From positions 3,844,001 to 3,908,000 of the forward strand of contig NZ_CP031010.1 of the NCBI RefSeq assembly GCF_003584565.2: DNA of 64,000 bases, in the 5' to 3' direction. Below the pieces are notes generated by a model. It made no database searches, was not told where the DNA came from, and saw nothing but the letters and a program-made list of their open reading frames with translations. This stretch comes from Alteromonas sp. RKMC-009 (GTDB lineage: Bacteria > Pseudomonadota > Gammaproteobacteria > Enterobacterales > Alteromonadaceae). Made by a program: the position numbers and the translations under genes. Below are positions 8,390 to 16,294 of the stretch, in pieces (within the stretch, counting starts at the first letter, position 1; every line of letters starts with the position of its first letter).

Positions 8390-8851
8390 GTGGAATTAGA
8401 CAAGACTGACAGACAAATACTGGAAACGTTGCAAAAACACGGTCGTATCTCAAATCAGGAACTGGCTGAAGCCGTTAACCTTTCTCCTTCCCCCTGCCTG
8501 AGGCGGGTAAAGCAACTGGAAGACAGCGGCTTTATTGACGGCTATGTAGCGCTGGTTAATGCACGAAAATTGGGACTGACCCTGGTGTCGTTCATTCAGA
8601 TCGTCATGGACAAGCACACCCCTGAGCGATTCGAGAAGTTCGATAATGCTATTGCCACCTTTCCTGAAGTACTCGAAAGCCATTTGATCACCGGTCAGTC
8701 TGCAGATTATCTGTTAAAAGTCATCGTAAAAGACATGGATGACTTCCAGCAGTTCCTGCTTAATAAACTCACCCGAGTTGAAGGTGTCAGCGGCGTGCAT
8801 TCCTCTTTTGTGCTGAAATCCCCCAGGAAAAGTACAGCTGTGCCAGTGTAA
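8390..8851 (+). CDS. Lrp/AsnC-family transcriptional regulator
   Basis: About 153 residues, with the N-terminal helix-turn-helix (ELDKTDRQILETLQKHGRISNQELAEAVNLSPSPCLRRVKQLEDSGFI) and a C-terminal RAM ligand-binding domain (FPEVLESHLITGQSADYLLKVIVKDMDDFQQFL). The start is taken as GTG 8390, which has AGGAG 7 bases upstream and gives the canonical MELDKTDRQIL beginning; the in-frame ATG at 8369 lacks a ribosome binding site. Such proteins sense amino acids. Its divergence from leuA suggests regulation of leucine synthesis, though the target could lie elsewhere. Confidence 0.88.
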   Translation: MELDKTDRQILETLQKHGRISNQELAEAVNLSPSPCLRRVKQLEDSGFIDGYVALVNARKLGLTLVSFIQIVMDKHTPERFEKFDNAIATFPEVLESHLITGQSADYLLKVIVKDMDDFQQFLLNKLTRVEGVSGVHSSFVLKSPRKSTAVPV

Positions 8852-8920
8852 GGGTGACTTTATCGTTTGAGCTGCCCTGGCGGTCAAAAGGCCGTTACCT
8901 ATTCACTGATCCCGTAAACA

Positions 8921-8953
8921 AAAACGGCGCAGATTTCACACCTGCGCCGTTTT
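8921..8953. terminator. Bidirectional terminator between the Lrp-type and TonB-receptor genes
   Basis: AAAACGGCGCAG (8921-8932) pairs perfectly with CTGCGCCGTTTT (8942-8953) around a 9-base loop. Both strands end in a T run, serving the two converging genes. Confidence 0.88.
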
Positions 8954-8978
8954 CAGTTATCGCCTTTTATCGCTTTAA

Positions 8979-11240
8979 TTAAAAGCGGTAGCTCACGCTG
9001 AAGGTGGCGTTACGGGGTAAAATGTAACGGCCGTTAGGTGAAGACGGGTTGCGCGGGTCGCCCTCTGTAAGCCCCTCTTCGTCGGTGAGGTTTTGCACGT
9101 TCAGTTGCAGCTCCAGATCTTCAGACAGGAACACATTCCAGCCTAAATCAATTTGCTCATAACCTTCCAGCACAACGGTGTTACCGTTATCACCGAAGCG
9201 GTCATCAACAGCAAAGATAGTTGCGTAAACCGTGGATTCAACATCACCCAGCATGAAGTCGTAGCTTGGAGTCAAACGCACCTGCCAGCCCGGCTGACGT
9301 TGCGCTTCGTTACCCTGATTTGTCGGGCTCGCTGTGATTTCGGTTTCCTGCACAGTAGCATTAACTGTTACAGAGAAGCCGTTGTCAGCATAGTAAGCAA
9401 CGTCTAATTCAACACCGTAAGCTTCGTTGGTCAGCACTTCTGCCGGCGCGCCGGGACGTGCAACAAAGGTATCCCCTTCAACTTCGTTGAAGAAACCTGT
9501 GGCATACAAGCTGAAGCTCTGGCTGGCCATTTTGTAACCCAGCTCATACTGAGTAACTTGCTGGATCAGATCTTCGCCTGATGTGTACGCGCCATAGTTA
9601 TCACGAAAATCATCGAAGTAAGGCATTTTGAAGCCTTCACTTGCACGGAAGAATACGCCTTTGTTCTTTTCAAACTGCCAGTTTGCACCCGCAGTCCATG
9701 CGATATCACTTTTGCTGTAATCAACCGCTTTGCTGACAACGCCGGTCAGGCCTTCATCAACGGTGTACTGCACTTCGTGTTTTTCACTGCGCACACCCAC
9801 ATCAACGGTTAAGTCTTCTGTCAGTTTGTAATCTACTGCCGCGTAGAATGCATCGGATGAGCCGTCACCTGTTGCATTGATATCATAGTTCCAGCTACAG
9901 CTGTCGGCGTTGTCGTTACAATCGATACCGGTGAGCATTTCACCGCCATTACCCACTACGTAGTAAGACTGATTACCGATAGACCACCAGTCGTCAGAAG
10001 AGAATGAACTGGTGAAGTAACCGAAAGTAAATTTACCCTGGTCGAAAGCCTTACCAAACGTCAGATCGTTAGACAGACCTTCAATCTCTTTCAATACAAC
10101 CCAGCTACCGAACATTTGTACATCAGTATCGCCTGCGTACTCTGTGCCGGTTACCACACCGGTTGCCGACTCACCGTTATCAGCAACAGTAGCCAGCTTC
10201 ACTGCGCCACCTTCAGGCACCAGGCCGTACGTGTTTGCATCGCCTTTGGTGTAGCCGAATTTGTCAGCCAGGGTCCAGCCGTTGCCTAAATCCAGTTGCA
10301 GATTACCGCCGGTAACTGAGCCTTTCCAGCCACGACCTTTACCCAGGTCGACATTCATGACTTCGCCATCTGCGCCCACCTGAATTTGAGACTGACGGTT
10401 CAGCGTACCTAATTGTACGTAAGAGTTATCCACGCCCTGCGCATTCAAAGCACTTGGCAGATACCAGATACCGTGATCATCGGTCACGCGGGTAAACACT
10501 GAAAACTTACCGTTATCCAGTTCTTTTGTGATATTCAGGGTAAATTGCTTGCCGTCTTCAGTGTCGAAACCCGTGTCACGGATCCCCGGCGAGGTATACA
10601 CATAGCCGCCCGCCATGAAATAAAGATCTTCAGCCAGTTCACCACTTACCAGGCCGTCTACACGCTTCAGGTTGTAATCTGAACCTGTGTATTTGATAAG
10701 ACCTTCGGTTTCTTCTGAGCCTTCTTTCAGTAAGAAGTTAGATGTCAGGCCGGGCTGACCGTTTGACAACACCGAGTTAGGACCACCACGCAACGCATCC
10801 ATAAACGAAATGGTTTCATCCATTCTAAAAAGCGAGGAGTTCTCAAGGAAACTCAATGTTGGCGGTGTAAAAACAGGCACACCTTGCAATTGAAGGGTAA
10901 CGAATGGGGCATCACCACCTCCCGGAAATCCCCGGACGAAAATGTTCGCACCAGACTGACCGCCTGATGATTCCGCCCAAACACCCGGTACGGCTTTGAA
11001 AATATCAGCTGTACTCTTAGGGGCAAGTCGTTTGATATATTCTTCAGACATATTGGTGATTGCAAAACTGGTGTCTACTTTACGGGTAGGGGTGCCGCCG
11101 GGGACACCTGTTACAACAATACGTTCTACTTCGCTGTTACCGGTGTTTGTGTTTTCTGTCTCTTGCTGGGCAAACGCGGCTGAGGTAAAGCCGAGTGCGC
11201 CAACAACTGCTAAAAACAAAGGAGATAGAGAGGTTTTCAT
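8979..11240 (-). CDS. TonB-dependent receptor (probable trehalose/disaccharide transporter)
   Basis: About 753 residues. It has a signal peptide (MKTSLSPLFLAVVGALGFTSAAFA, cleavage before QQETE), a TonB-box-like segment (VERIVVTGV), a plug domain (roughly residues 45-170, with ADIFKAVPGVW and NIFVRGFPGGG) and a 22-strand barrel ending in a terminal aromatic strand (ATFSVSYRF). It would carry an oligosaccharide across the outer membrane using TonB energy. ATG 11240 has AGGA about 8 bases upstream. The promoter region holds a perfect LacI-type palindrome at 11325-11338 that recurs before the MFS permease, placing this receptor in the trehalose regulon. The ligand is inferred from that context. 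Confidence 0.88.
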   Translation of the reverse strand: MKTSLSPLFLAVVGALGFTSAAFAQQETENTNTGNSEVERIVVTGVPGGTPTRKVDTSFAITNMSEEYIKRLAPKSTADIFKAVPGVWAESSGGQSGANIFVRGFPGGGDAPFVTLQLQGVPVFTPPTLSFLENSSLFRMDETISFMDALRGGPNSVLSNGQPGLTSNFLLKEGSEETEGLIKYTGSDYNLKRVDGLVSGELAEDLYFMAGGYVYTSPGIRDTGFDTEDGKQFTLNITKELDNGKFSVFTRVTDDHGIWYLPSALNAQGVDNSYVQLGTLNRQSQIQVGADGEVMNVDLGKGRGWKGSVTGGNLQLDLGNGWTLADKFGYTKGDANTYGLVPEGGAVKLATVADNGESATGVVTGTEYAGDTDVQMFGSWVVLKEIEGLSNDLTFGKAFDQGKFTFGYFTSSFSSDDWWSIGNQSYYVVGNGGEMLTGIDCNDNADSCSWNYDINATGDGSSDAFYAAVDYKLTEDLTVDVGVRSEKHEVQYTVDEGLTGVVSKAVDYSKSDIAWTAGANWQFEKNKGVFFRASEGFKMPYFDDFRDNYGAYTSGEDLIQQVTQYELGYKMASQSFSLYATGFFNEVEGDTFVARPGAPAEVLTNEAYGVELDVAYYADNGFSVTVNATVQETEITASPTNQGNEAQRQPGWQVRLTPSYDFMLGDVESTVYATIFAVDDRFGDNGNTVVLEGYEQIDLGWNVFLSEDLELQLNVQNLTDEEGLTEGDPRNPSSPNGRYILPRNATFSVSYRF

Positions 11241-11310
11241 GCTCAGTGTCCTGTTAATTATCGTTATACGTACAGGGCGAATTTCGACACCCTGCCATCT
11301 TTCGGGAACA

Positions 11311-11339
11311 AAAATACGAAAAAATGCAATCGATTGCAA
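11311..11339 (-). promoter_or_regulatory. Candidate promoter of the TonB-receptor gene
   Basis: On the minus strand TTGCAA (11334-11339) and TATTTT (11311-11316) are 17 bases apart. The LacI-type palindrome covers the -35 and the first part of the spacer, so bound repressor would block polymerase. Confidence 0.45.
11325..11338. promoter_or_regulatory. LacI-type operator 1
   Basis: TGCAATCGATTGCA is a perfect 14-bp palindrome with the central CG step typical of LacI-family sites. It recurs with one base change at 12589-12602, flanking the LacI-family gene on both sides. Confidence 0.75.
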
Positions 11340-11486
11340 AGATAATTTTCAATAGTTGCGCATTTTTTTATCATTGCATTTACAAGAATCACATTTTGAG
11401 CGGTCTCCGGGGGTTTGCTGTGAGGTAGGCAATTTGCGTAAAAAAGGCTATAGTCCGGCCCATGTCCACCTGTTGTTAGTCGTGTT

Positions 11487-12503
11487 TTGAAATCTGAGCG
11501 TAACCTTACATTGTCTGATCTGGCCCGTATTGCAGGGGTTTCCACCTCCACCGCGTCGCGGGCACTGAACGATAACCCGGTGATTAAACAATCCACCCGG
11601 GAGCGCATTCAGGCGCTGGCAAAAGAGCATAATTTCAGCATCAACGCTGCCGCCAGCCGGTTACGCACCCAACGCACCAATGTGGTTGCCGTTATTCTCA
11701 ACCTCATAGAACACACAGAACAAAGCATCAATGACCCTTTCCTGCTCAAGGTTGTGGGCGATCTGAATCAGGCTTTGAATGACAAAGGCTACGAGTTACT
11801 GTTATCGAACTCATTCATGGCGACAGACGACTGGTATAACTACTTTATCAACAGCCGCCGGGCTGACGGCCTGATTGTGGTAGGCCAGGGGAAAAGCGAA
11901 CAGAAAGCCATAGATGCCGCTAAAGCCGGTGCGCCGCTGGTAGTCTGGGGCGACCCCAACAGCCAGTCAGGCTATCCCATCATTGGCAGTAATAACCGCC
12001 TGGGCGGTAAGTTAGCCACGCAGCATCTTATTGAAAGTGGTCACAAGCGCCTCGTGTTTTTAGGCGATACCGGTCACGCAGAGATGGGCGAACGCTACGC
12101 GGGTTATGTTGAAGCTCACAACGAAGCCGGTCTGGAGCACGATACAGCACTTATCTTTCCCATCGATCTCACCAGTCAGGCTGCCTACAACAAAATCAAT
12201 GAAACCATCTTACAGCATGGCCTTAATTTTGACGGCATTGTGGCGTGTAGTGACATGGTTGCCCTTGGTGCACTCAAAGCACTGAAAGAGCGCTATATCG
12301 CTATCCCGGGCGAAGTAGGCATTGTTGGTTTTGATGATATTGCCATGGCAGAACTGCTTCATCCGGCGCTGACGACCATCCGCCAGAACACCCGTGAAGC
12401 CGCCAGTGTGATGGTGACACAACTGCTAAATCAGCTTAACGGTAAGCCGGCTTTTTCAGAAGTTATCGATATTGAACTGATTGTTCGCAAGTCCGCATCA
12501 TAA
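11487..12503 (+). CDS. LacI-family transcriptional regulator of the trehalose locus
   Basis: About 338 residues: an N-terminal helix-turn-helix with hinge helix (LTLSDLARIAGVSTSTASRALNDNPVIKQSTRERIQALAKEHNF) and a periplasmic-binding-like sugar-sensing domain. The start is the TTG at 11487; an in-frame stop at 11451 leaves no ATG or GTG choice upstream, and no good ribosome binding site is visible, so expression is probably low. It is divergent from the TonB receptor and precedes the permease and trehalase genes. Its probable operators are the palindromes at 11325 and 12589. The inducer is likely trehalose or a derivative, by context. Confidence 0.88.
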   Translation: MKSERNLTLSDLARIAGVSTSTASRALNDNPVIKQSTRERIQALAKEHNFSINAAASRLRTQRTNVVAVILNLIEHTEQSINDPFLLKVVGDLNQALNDKGYELLLSNSFMATDDWYNYFINSRRADGLIVVGQGKSEQKAIDAAKAGAPLVVWGDPNSQSGYPIIGSNNRLGGKLATQHLIESGHKRLVFLGDTGHAEMGERYAGYVEAHNEAGLEHDTALIFPIDLTSQAAYNKINETILQHGLNFDGIVACSDMVALGALKALKERYIAIPGEVGIVGFDDIAMAELLHPALTTIRQNTREAASVMVTQLLNQLNGKPAFSEVIDIELIVRKSAS

Positions 12504-12588
12504 ATTCTCTTTTTAATTTAACCTTTTAGCGCTGTACACCTGCATCCCGGCTGACTGAACTTTGGTTTAATATTGCCTTCAGCGCAAA

Positions 12589-12602
12589 TGCAAACGATTG
12601 CA
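12589..12602. promoter_or_regulatory. LacI-type operator 2
   Basis: TGCAAACGATTGCA differs from the site at 11325-11338 at a single position and shares its AA flanks. It lies 23 bases upstream of a perfect TATAAT (12626-12631) that would be the -10 of the permease-trehalase operon; a good -35 is not seen, so the site sits at or near the -35 region. Confidence 0.72.
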
Positions 12603-12657
12603 AACAAAAAATTCACAAGCTAGACTATAATCGGTTTTATTAACGAGAATTAAGCAA

Positions 12658-13902
12658 ATGCCACGCCTGCTAACGATAACCGCTATTGCAGCAAGTTACT
12701 TTGTCTTCGCTATTCTGCTTAACAGCGTGGGTACTGTGATCTTGCAATCTATCAATACCTTCGGGATTTCCAAGCCTGAAGCAGCGACCCTGGAAGGGTT
12801 TAAAGATTTAACCATCGCATTTGTTTCCTTCCTTGTGGCTTCATTTATTCCCCGGATTGGTTACAAACTGGCAATGATGGCCGGATTGTTACTGGTGTCT
12901 GTTGCCTGCCTGCTGACCCCGGTCACCGGTGAATTTATTGCTGTCAAACTGCTGTTTGCCAGTATCGGCGCAGCGTTTGCACTGGTAAAAGTGTCGGTTT
13001 ACGCCCTGGTAGGTTTGCTCTCTCACGATACCCGCTCCCACTCTTCTCTGCTGAATACTATCGAAGGCATATTTATGGTGGGCGTGCTGAGCGGATACTG
13101 GATTTTCAGTGCCTTTGTTGATCCGCTTACCCCCTCATCCGCAAGCTGGATGGAAGTTTACTACTGGCTGACCGGGTTACTTGTCATCACATTTTTACTG
13201 GTGCTGTTTTCGCCCCTGCCGGCGCCGGATGCCGCTCATAAAGAGCAATCTGCAGCGGCGGCTTTCACCGGTATGATTAAACTTGCCTGGCAGCCCCTGG
13301 TTATCATTTTCGTATTTTCGATTTTCCTGTATGTATTGATTGAACAGGGGATCGGCAGCTGGTTACCTACCTTCAACAATGAAGTGCTGCACCTTCCTGT
13401 AGATATCAGCGTGCAGATCACCAGCTTATTCGCTTTGTCTATTGCACTGGGCCGACTGTTAGCAGGCCAGGCGCTGCGTTTCATCAACTGGTTTCCCTTT
13501 TTACTTGGCTGTGCGGTATTGATGGCAGGTCTGATTTTGATCACATTGCCGCTGGCTCAGGGTCATCAGAATGATGCAGTTTCATCACTGTTCGATGCGC
13601 CGGTTGCCGCTTTCATGCTTCCTCTCATCGGCTTACTGATGGCCCCCCTCTACCCCATTTTAAATTCAGTGATGCTGAGCGCGTTGGACACCCATAAACA
13701 AGCCGCCATGACCGGCCTTATTGTTGTCTTTTCTGCACTGGGCGGTACAACCGGCTCTCTGATCACCGGCTATCTGTTTGAACATGCCGGCGGTCAGCAG
13801 GCGTTCTATATGCTGCTTGTGCCTATTGCCGGCATCATTGCTTCAATTTTTCTGTTTCGTCAGATCTCATCAAAAGATCAGACGGCCATCGCGTCGTGTT
13901 AA
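12658..13902 (+). CDS. MFS permease (probable trehalose importer)
   Basis: A polytopic protein of 414 residues with about 12 membrane segments and the MFS layout (segments such as ITAIAASYFVFAILLNSVGTV and AAMTGLIVVFSALGGTTGSLITGYLF). It would import a sugar through the inner membrane by ion symport. The gene is preceded by a LacI-type operator and a perfect TATAAT box, and ends 9 bases before the trehalase gene, implying co-transcription. Import of intact trehalose for cytoplasmic cleavage is the simplest reading; the trehalase has no signal peptide, which fits. Confidence 0.83.
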   Translation: MPRLLTITAIAASYFVFAILLNSVGTVILQSINTFGISKPEAATLEGFKDLTIAFVSFLVASFIPRIGYKLAMMAGLLLVSVACLLTPVTGEFIAVKLLFASIGAAFALVKVSVYALVGLLSHDTRSHSSLLNTIEGIFMVGVLSGYWIFSAFVDPLTPSSASWMEVYYWLTGLLVITFLLVLFSPLPAPDAAHKEQSAAAAFTGMIKLAWQPLVIIFVFSIFLYVLIEQGIGSWLPTFNNEVLHLPVDISVQITSLFALSIALGRLLAGQALRFINWFPFLLGCAVLMAGLILITLPLAQGHQNDAVSSLFDAPVAAFMLPLIGLLMAPLYPILNSVMLSALDTHKQAAMTGLIVVFSALGGTTGSLITGYLFEHAGGQQAFYMLLVPIAGIIASIFLFRQISSKDQTAIASC

Positions 13903-13911
13903 AGGATACCT

Positions 13912-15462
13912 ATGGAAGTTTCAGCGTATCTTGCAAAAAGCCACCAGCTTTTCTCAAGTCAATTATTTCATCGTGTGCAAATGGCAGGACTGTTTGCTGA
14001 CAGCAAAACCTTTGCCGATGCAGTGCCCAAACAATCTGTAGAGGCTGTGCTGGCAGCATTTGATGCACAGCAGCCGGCAGATGATGACGCGCTGCGTGCA
14101 TTTATAGATGCACATTTTGATTTACCGGAGCAGGCAAAAGAACCGGATGTTCAGTCGGATGATGTAAATACCTACATTGAAAAGCTGTGGCCACAGCTTA
14201 CAAGACCCGGTGGCGGGGTAACGGAAGGCTCTTTGCTGCCCCTTCCCTGCCCGTACCTGGTCCCGGGAGGCCGCTTCCGTGAAATCTATTATTGGGACAG
14301 TTACTTTACTGCATTGGGACTGATGGAATCCGGCCATGTGGAACTGGTGCGTAATATGGTGAATAACTTTATCGCCTTGCAGCAAAACGTGGGATTAATC
14401 CCCAACGGCAGCCGCACCTATTACAACAGCCGCTCTCAACCGCCAGTGCTGGCTCTGATGGTCAGGCAGCTGGCAGGAGTAGCCGGTGACGATGCCGATT
14501 TGAATGCATTTTATTTGCAGGCATTGAAACGGGAACACGCTTTCTGGATGAACGGGTACGAGGACATCAGCGACGCTACCACTGCCATCCAGCGGGTGGT
14601 TCGCATGCCTGACGGCGAATTGCTGAACCGTTTCTGGGACGACAGTGCCACGCCCCGGCCGGAATCCTACCGTGAAGATGTTGAAGCGGCAGCCAATATG
14701 GACGATGAAGAAGCCTGCGCATTCTATCGTAATATCCGCGCAGCCTGTGAGTCGGGCTGGGATTTCAGTTCCCGCTGGCTGGCCGATCCACAGCACCTGC
14801 TCACCATTCAGACCACCGACATTGTGCCGGTAGATTTGAATTGTCTGATGGTCATCCTCGAACAGAGCATTGCCTCACTCAGCCGGCAGGTTAACGGCGG
14901 GCAATGTCAGGAAGCGCAGTTATGGGAAGAGGTTGCAGAGGCACGGGCAACGGCGGTCAACAAGTATTGCTGGCAGCAGGACGCCGGTGTGTATGTTGAT
15001 TTCAATCACAAACTCAGTGTGCAATCAACGGTGCACGCTTTATCAACCGTTTTACCTTTGTTTGCCGGTATTGCAGACAAATATCAGGCGGCTGCAGTAG
15101 CCGGTGCACTGGAGACGCGGTTTCTTAGAAATGGCGGACTGGTCACCTCTTTATGTGAAACCCGTCAGCAGTGGGATGCACCGAACGGCTGGGCGCCACT
15201 GCAGTGGTTTGCGGTACAGGGATTACAGTCATATGAACATGATAAGTTAGCCGCTGAAGTGATGTCCCGCTGGTTAAATACGGTGGATACCTATTACAAA
15301 GCCAACCATACGCTGATGGAGAAATACAATGTGGAAGACATTGCCACCTCTGCCAGCGGCGGCGAATACGAAGTACAACATGGCTTCGGCTGGACCAATG
15401 GTGTAACGCAGGTTTTTGCCAAAGCGCTGCGCACCGGCACGCCTGCCAGCTCTGCTTTGTAA
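13912..15462 (+). CDS. treF: GH37 trehalase, cytoplasmic
   Basis: A 516-residue trehalase that would hydrolyse trehalose to two glucose molecules. Both family signatures are present: PGGRFREIYYWDSYF (about residues 121-135) and QQWDAPNGWAPLQW (about residues 420-433), plus the C-terminal EYEVQHGFGWTNG segment containing the conserved Glu-rich active-site strand. No signal peptide is visible, so it acts in the cytoplasm, as TreF does. AAAGGA lies a few bases before ATG 13912. It is the last gene of the permease-trehalase unit under a LacI-type operator. A hairpin follows at 15481. The gene symbol rests on family and localisation. Confidence 0.92.
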   Translation: MEVSAYLAKSHQLFSSQLFHRVQMAGLFADSKTFADAVPKQSVEAVLAAFDAQQPADDDALRAFIDAHFDLPEQAKEPDVQSDDVNTYIEKLWPQLTRPGGGVTEGSLLPLPCPYLVPGGRFREIYYWDSYFTALGLMESGHVELVRNMVNNFIALQQNVGLIPNGSRTYYNSRSQPPVLALMVRQLAGVAGDDADLNAFYLQALKREHAFWMNGYEDISDATTAIQRVVRMPDGELLNRFWDDSATPRPESYREDVEAAANMDDEEACAFYRNIRAACESGWDFSSRWLADPQHLLTIQTTDIVPVDLNCLMVILEQSIASLSRQVNGGQCQEAQLWEEVAEARATAVNKYCWQQDAGVYVDFNHKLSVQSTVHALSTVLPLFAGIADKYQAAAVAGALETRFLRNGGLVTSLCETRQQWDAPNGWAPLQWFAVQGLQSYEHDKLAAEVMSRWLNTVDTYYKANHTLMEKYNVEDIATSASGGEYEVQHGFGWTNGVTQVFAKALRTGTPASSAL

Positions 15463-15480
15463 AAGCATTTGCATTACCCC

Positions 15481-15522
15481 GCATTGCCCGTTAAGGTTGC
15501 CACAACAATCAACGGGCAATGC
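15481..15522 (+). terminator. Hairpin after the trehalase gene (possible terminator)
   Basis: GCATTGCCCGTT (15481-15492) pairs over 12 bp with AACGGGCAATGC (15511-15522) around an 18-base loop, 18 bases after the stop. There is no T run, so it may be a 3'-end stabilising hairpin or a Rho-assisted stop. Confidence 0.5.
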
Positions 15523-15640
15523 TTCAGTGTTAACGTGATCCCTCATTAGTTAGCGTCTCTGAAGCCGGACCATGTGTCTGTCCCCTGCTCCTGTCATACT
15601 TTTCACTATTACACCCTCACAGGGTGATTCCGGAGTTTTT

Positions 15641-16210
15641 ATGAAAGTACAATCTGTTGCCGCTCTGGCTGCACTGGGATTTATATTATCGGCCCCTGTA
15701 AATGCTGCATCATCATTGCAGGATTTAAAGAAGGCGCTTACTAAGACGGAAACTACAGAATCCGCAACGGCCAGCGCATCTGAATCAGTAGATTTATCAG
15801 GTTTAATCAGCTCAGTCAGCAGCAATTTAGGTGTAACTGAAGCGCAATCGGAAGGCGGACTGGCTTCTCTGTTTAATTATGTGAAAGGGAACCTTTCTGG
15901 TACGGATTACAGTGAACTTGCCGGCAACATTCCCGGCCTGGAAGGCTTATTATCCAGCGTACCGGAAACATCCGGTTCTTCATCTTCAAAGTCTGATGCC
16001 TTGTCCGGCTTGCTGAATAAGGCGTCTGAATACAGCAGTACGGCGAAATCTATCAACGATCTGAAGCAGCAGTTTGAAGCACTGGGCCTGACGCCGGAAA
16101 TGATCAGCAGCTTTGTCTCTCAGGCCAGCAGCTATTTCAAGAGTGAAAATAACACCGAAACCCAGTCTATTTTCCAATCAGGACTGGATAATTTGCTCTC
16201 CGCCCTTTAG
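15641..16210 (+). CDS. DUF2780 (VcgC/VcgE-like) exported protein
   Basis: About 189 residues. It has a signal peptide (MKVQSVAALAALGFILSAPVNA, cleavage before ASS) and a helical body with the pattern I associate with DUF2780: LGVTEAQSEGGLASLFNYVKGNLS, the IPGLEGLLSSVP repeat-like motif and FEALGLTPEMISSFVSQASSYF. A low-complexity serine-rich linker (ETSGSSSSKSDA) separates the two halves. ATG 15641 has CGGAG 6-7 bases upstream; the open frame extends further but without a start signal. The role is unknown; export to the periplasm is expected. It sits between the trehalase gene and DUF748 without evident functional link. Confidence 0.78.
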   Translation: MKVQSVAALAALGFILSAPVNAASSLQDLKKALTKTETTESATASASESVDLSGLISSVSSNLGVTEAQSEGGLASLFNYVKGNLSGTDYSELAGNIPGLEGLLSSVPETSGSSSSKSDALSGLLNKASEYSSTAKSINDLKQQFEALGLTPEMISSFVSQASSYFKSENNTETQSIFQSGLDNLLSAL

Positions 16211-16294
16211 GGTAAAACCTCTCATTCATGCAGAGCAGACCGGCAACATCATGGTTGCGGTTCTGCCTGCCGGCTTCTCATTTAATAGTTAATC

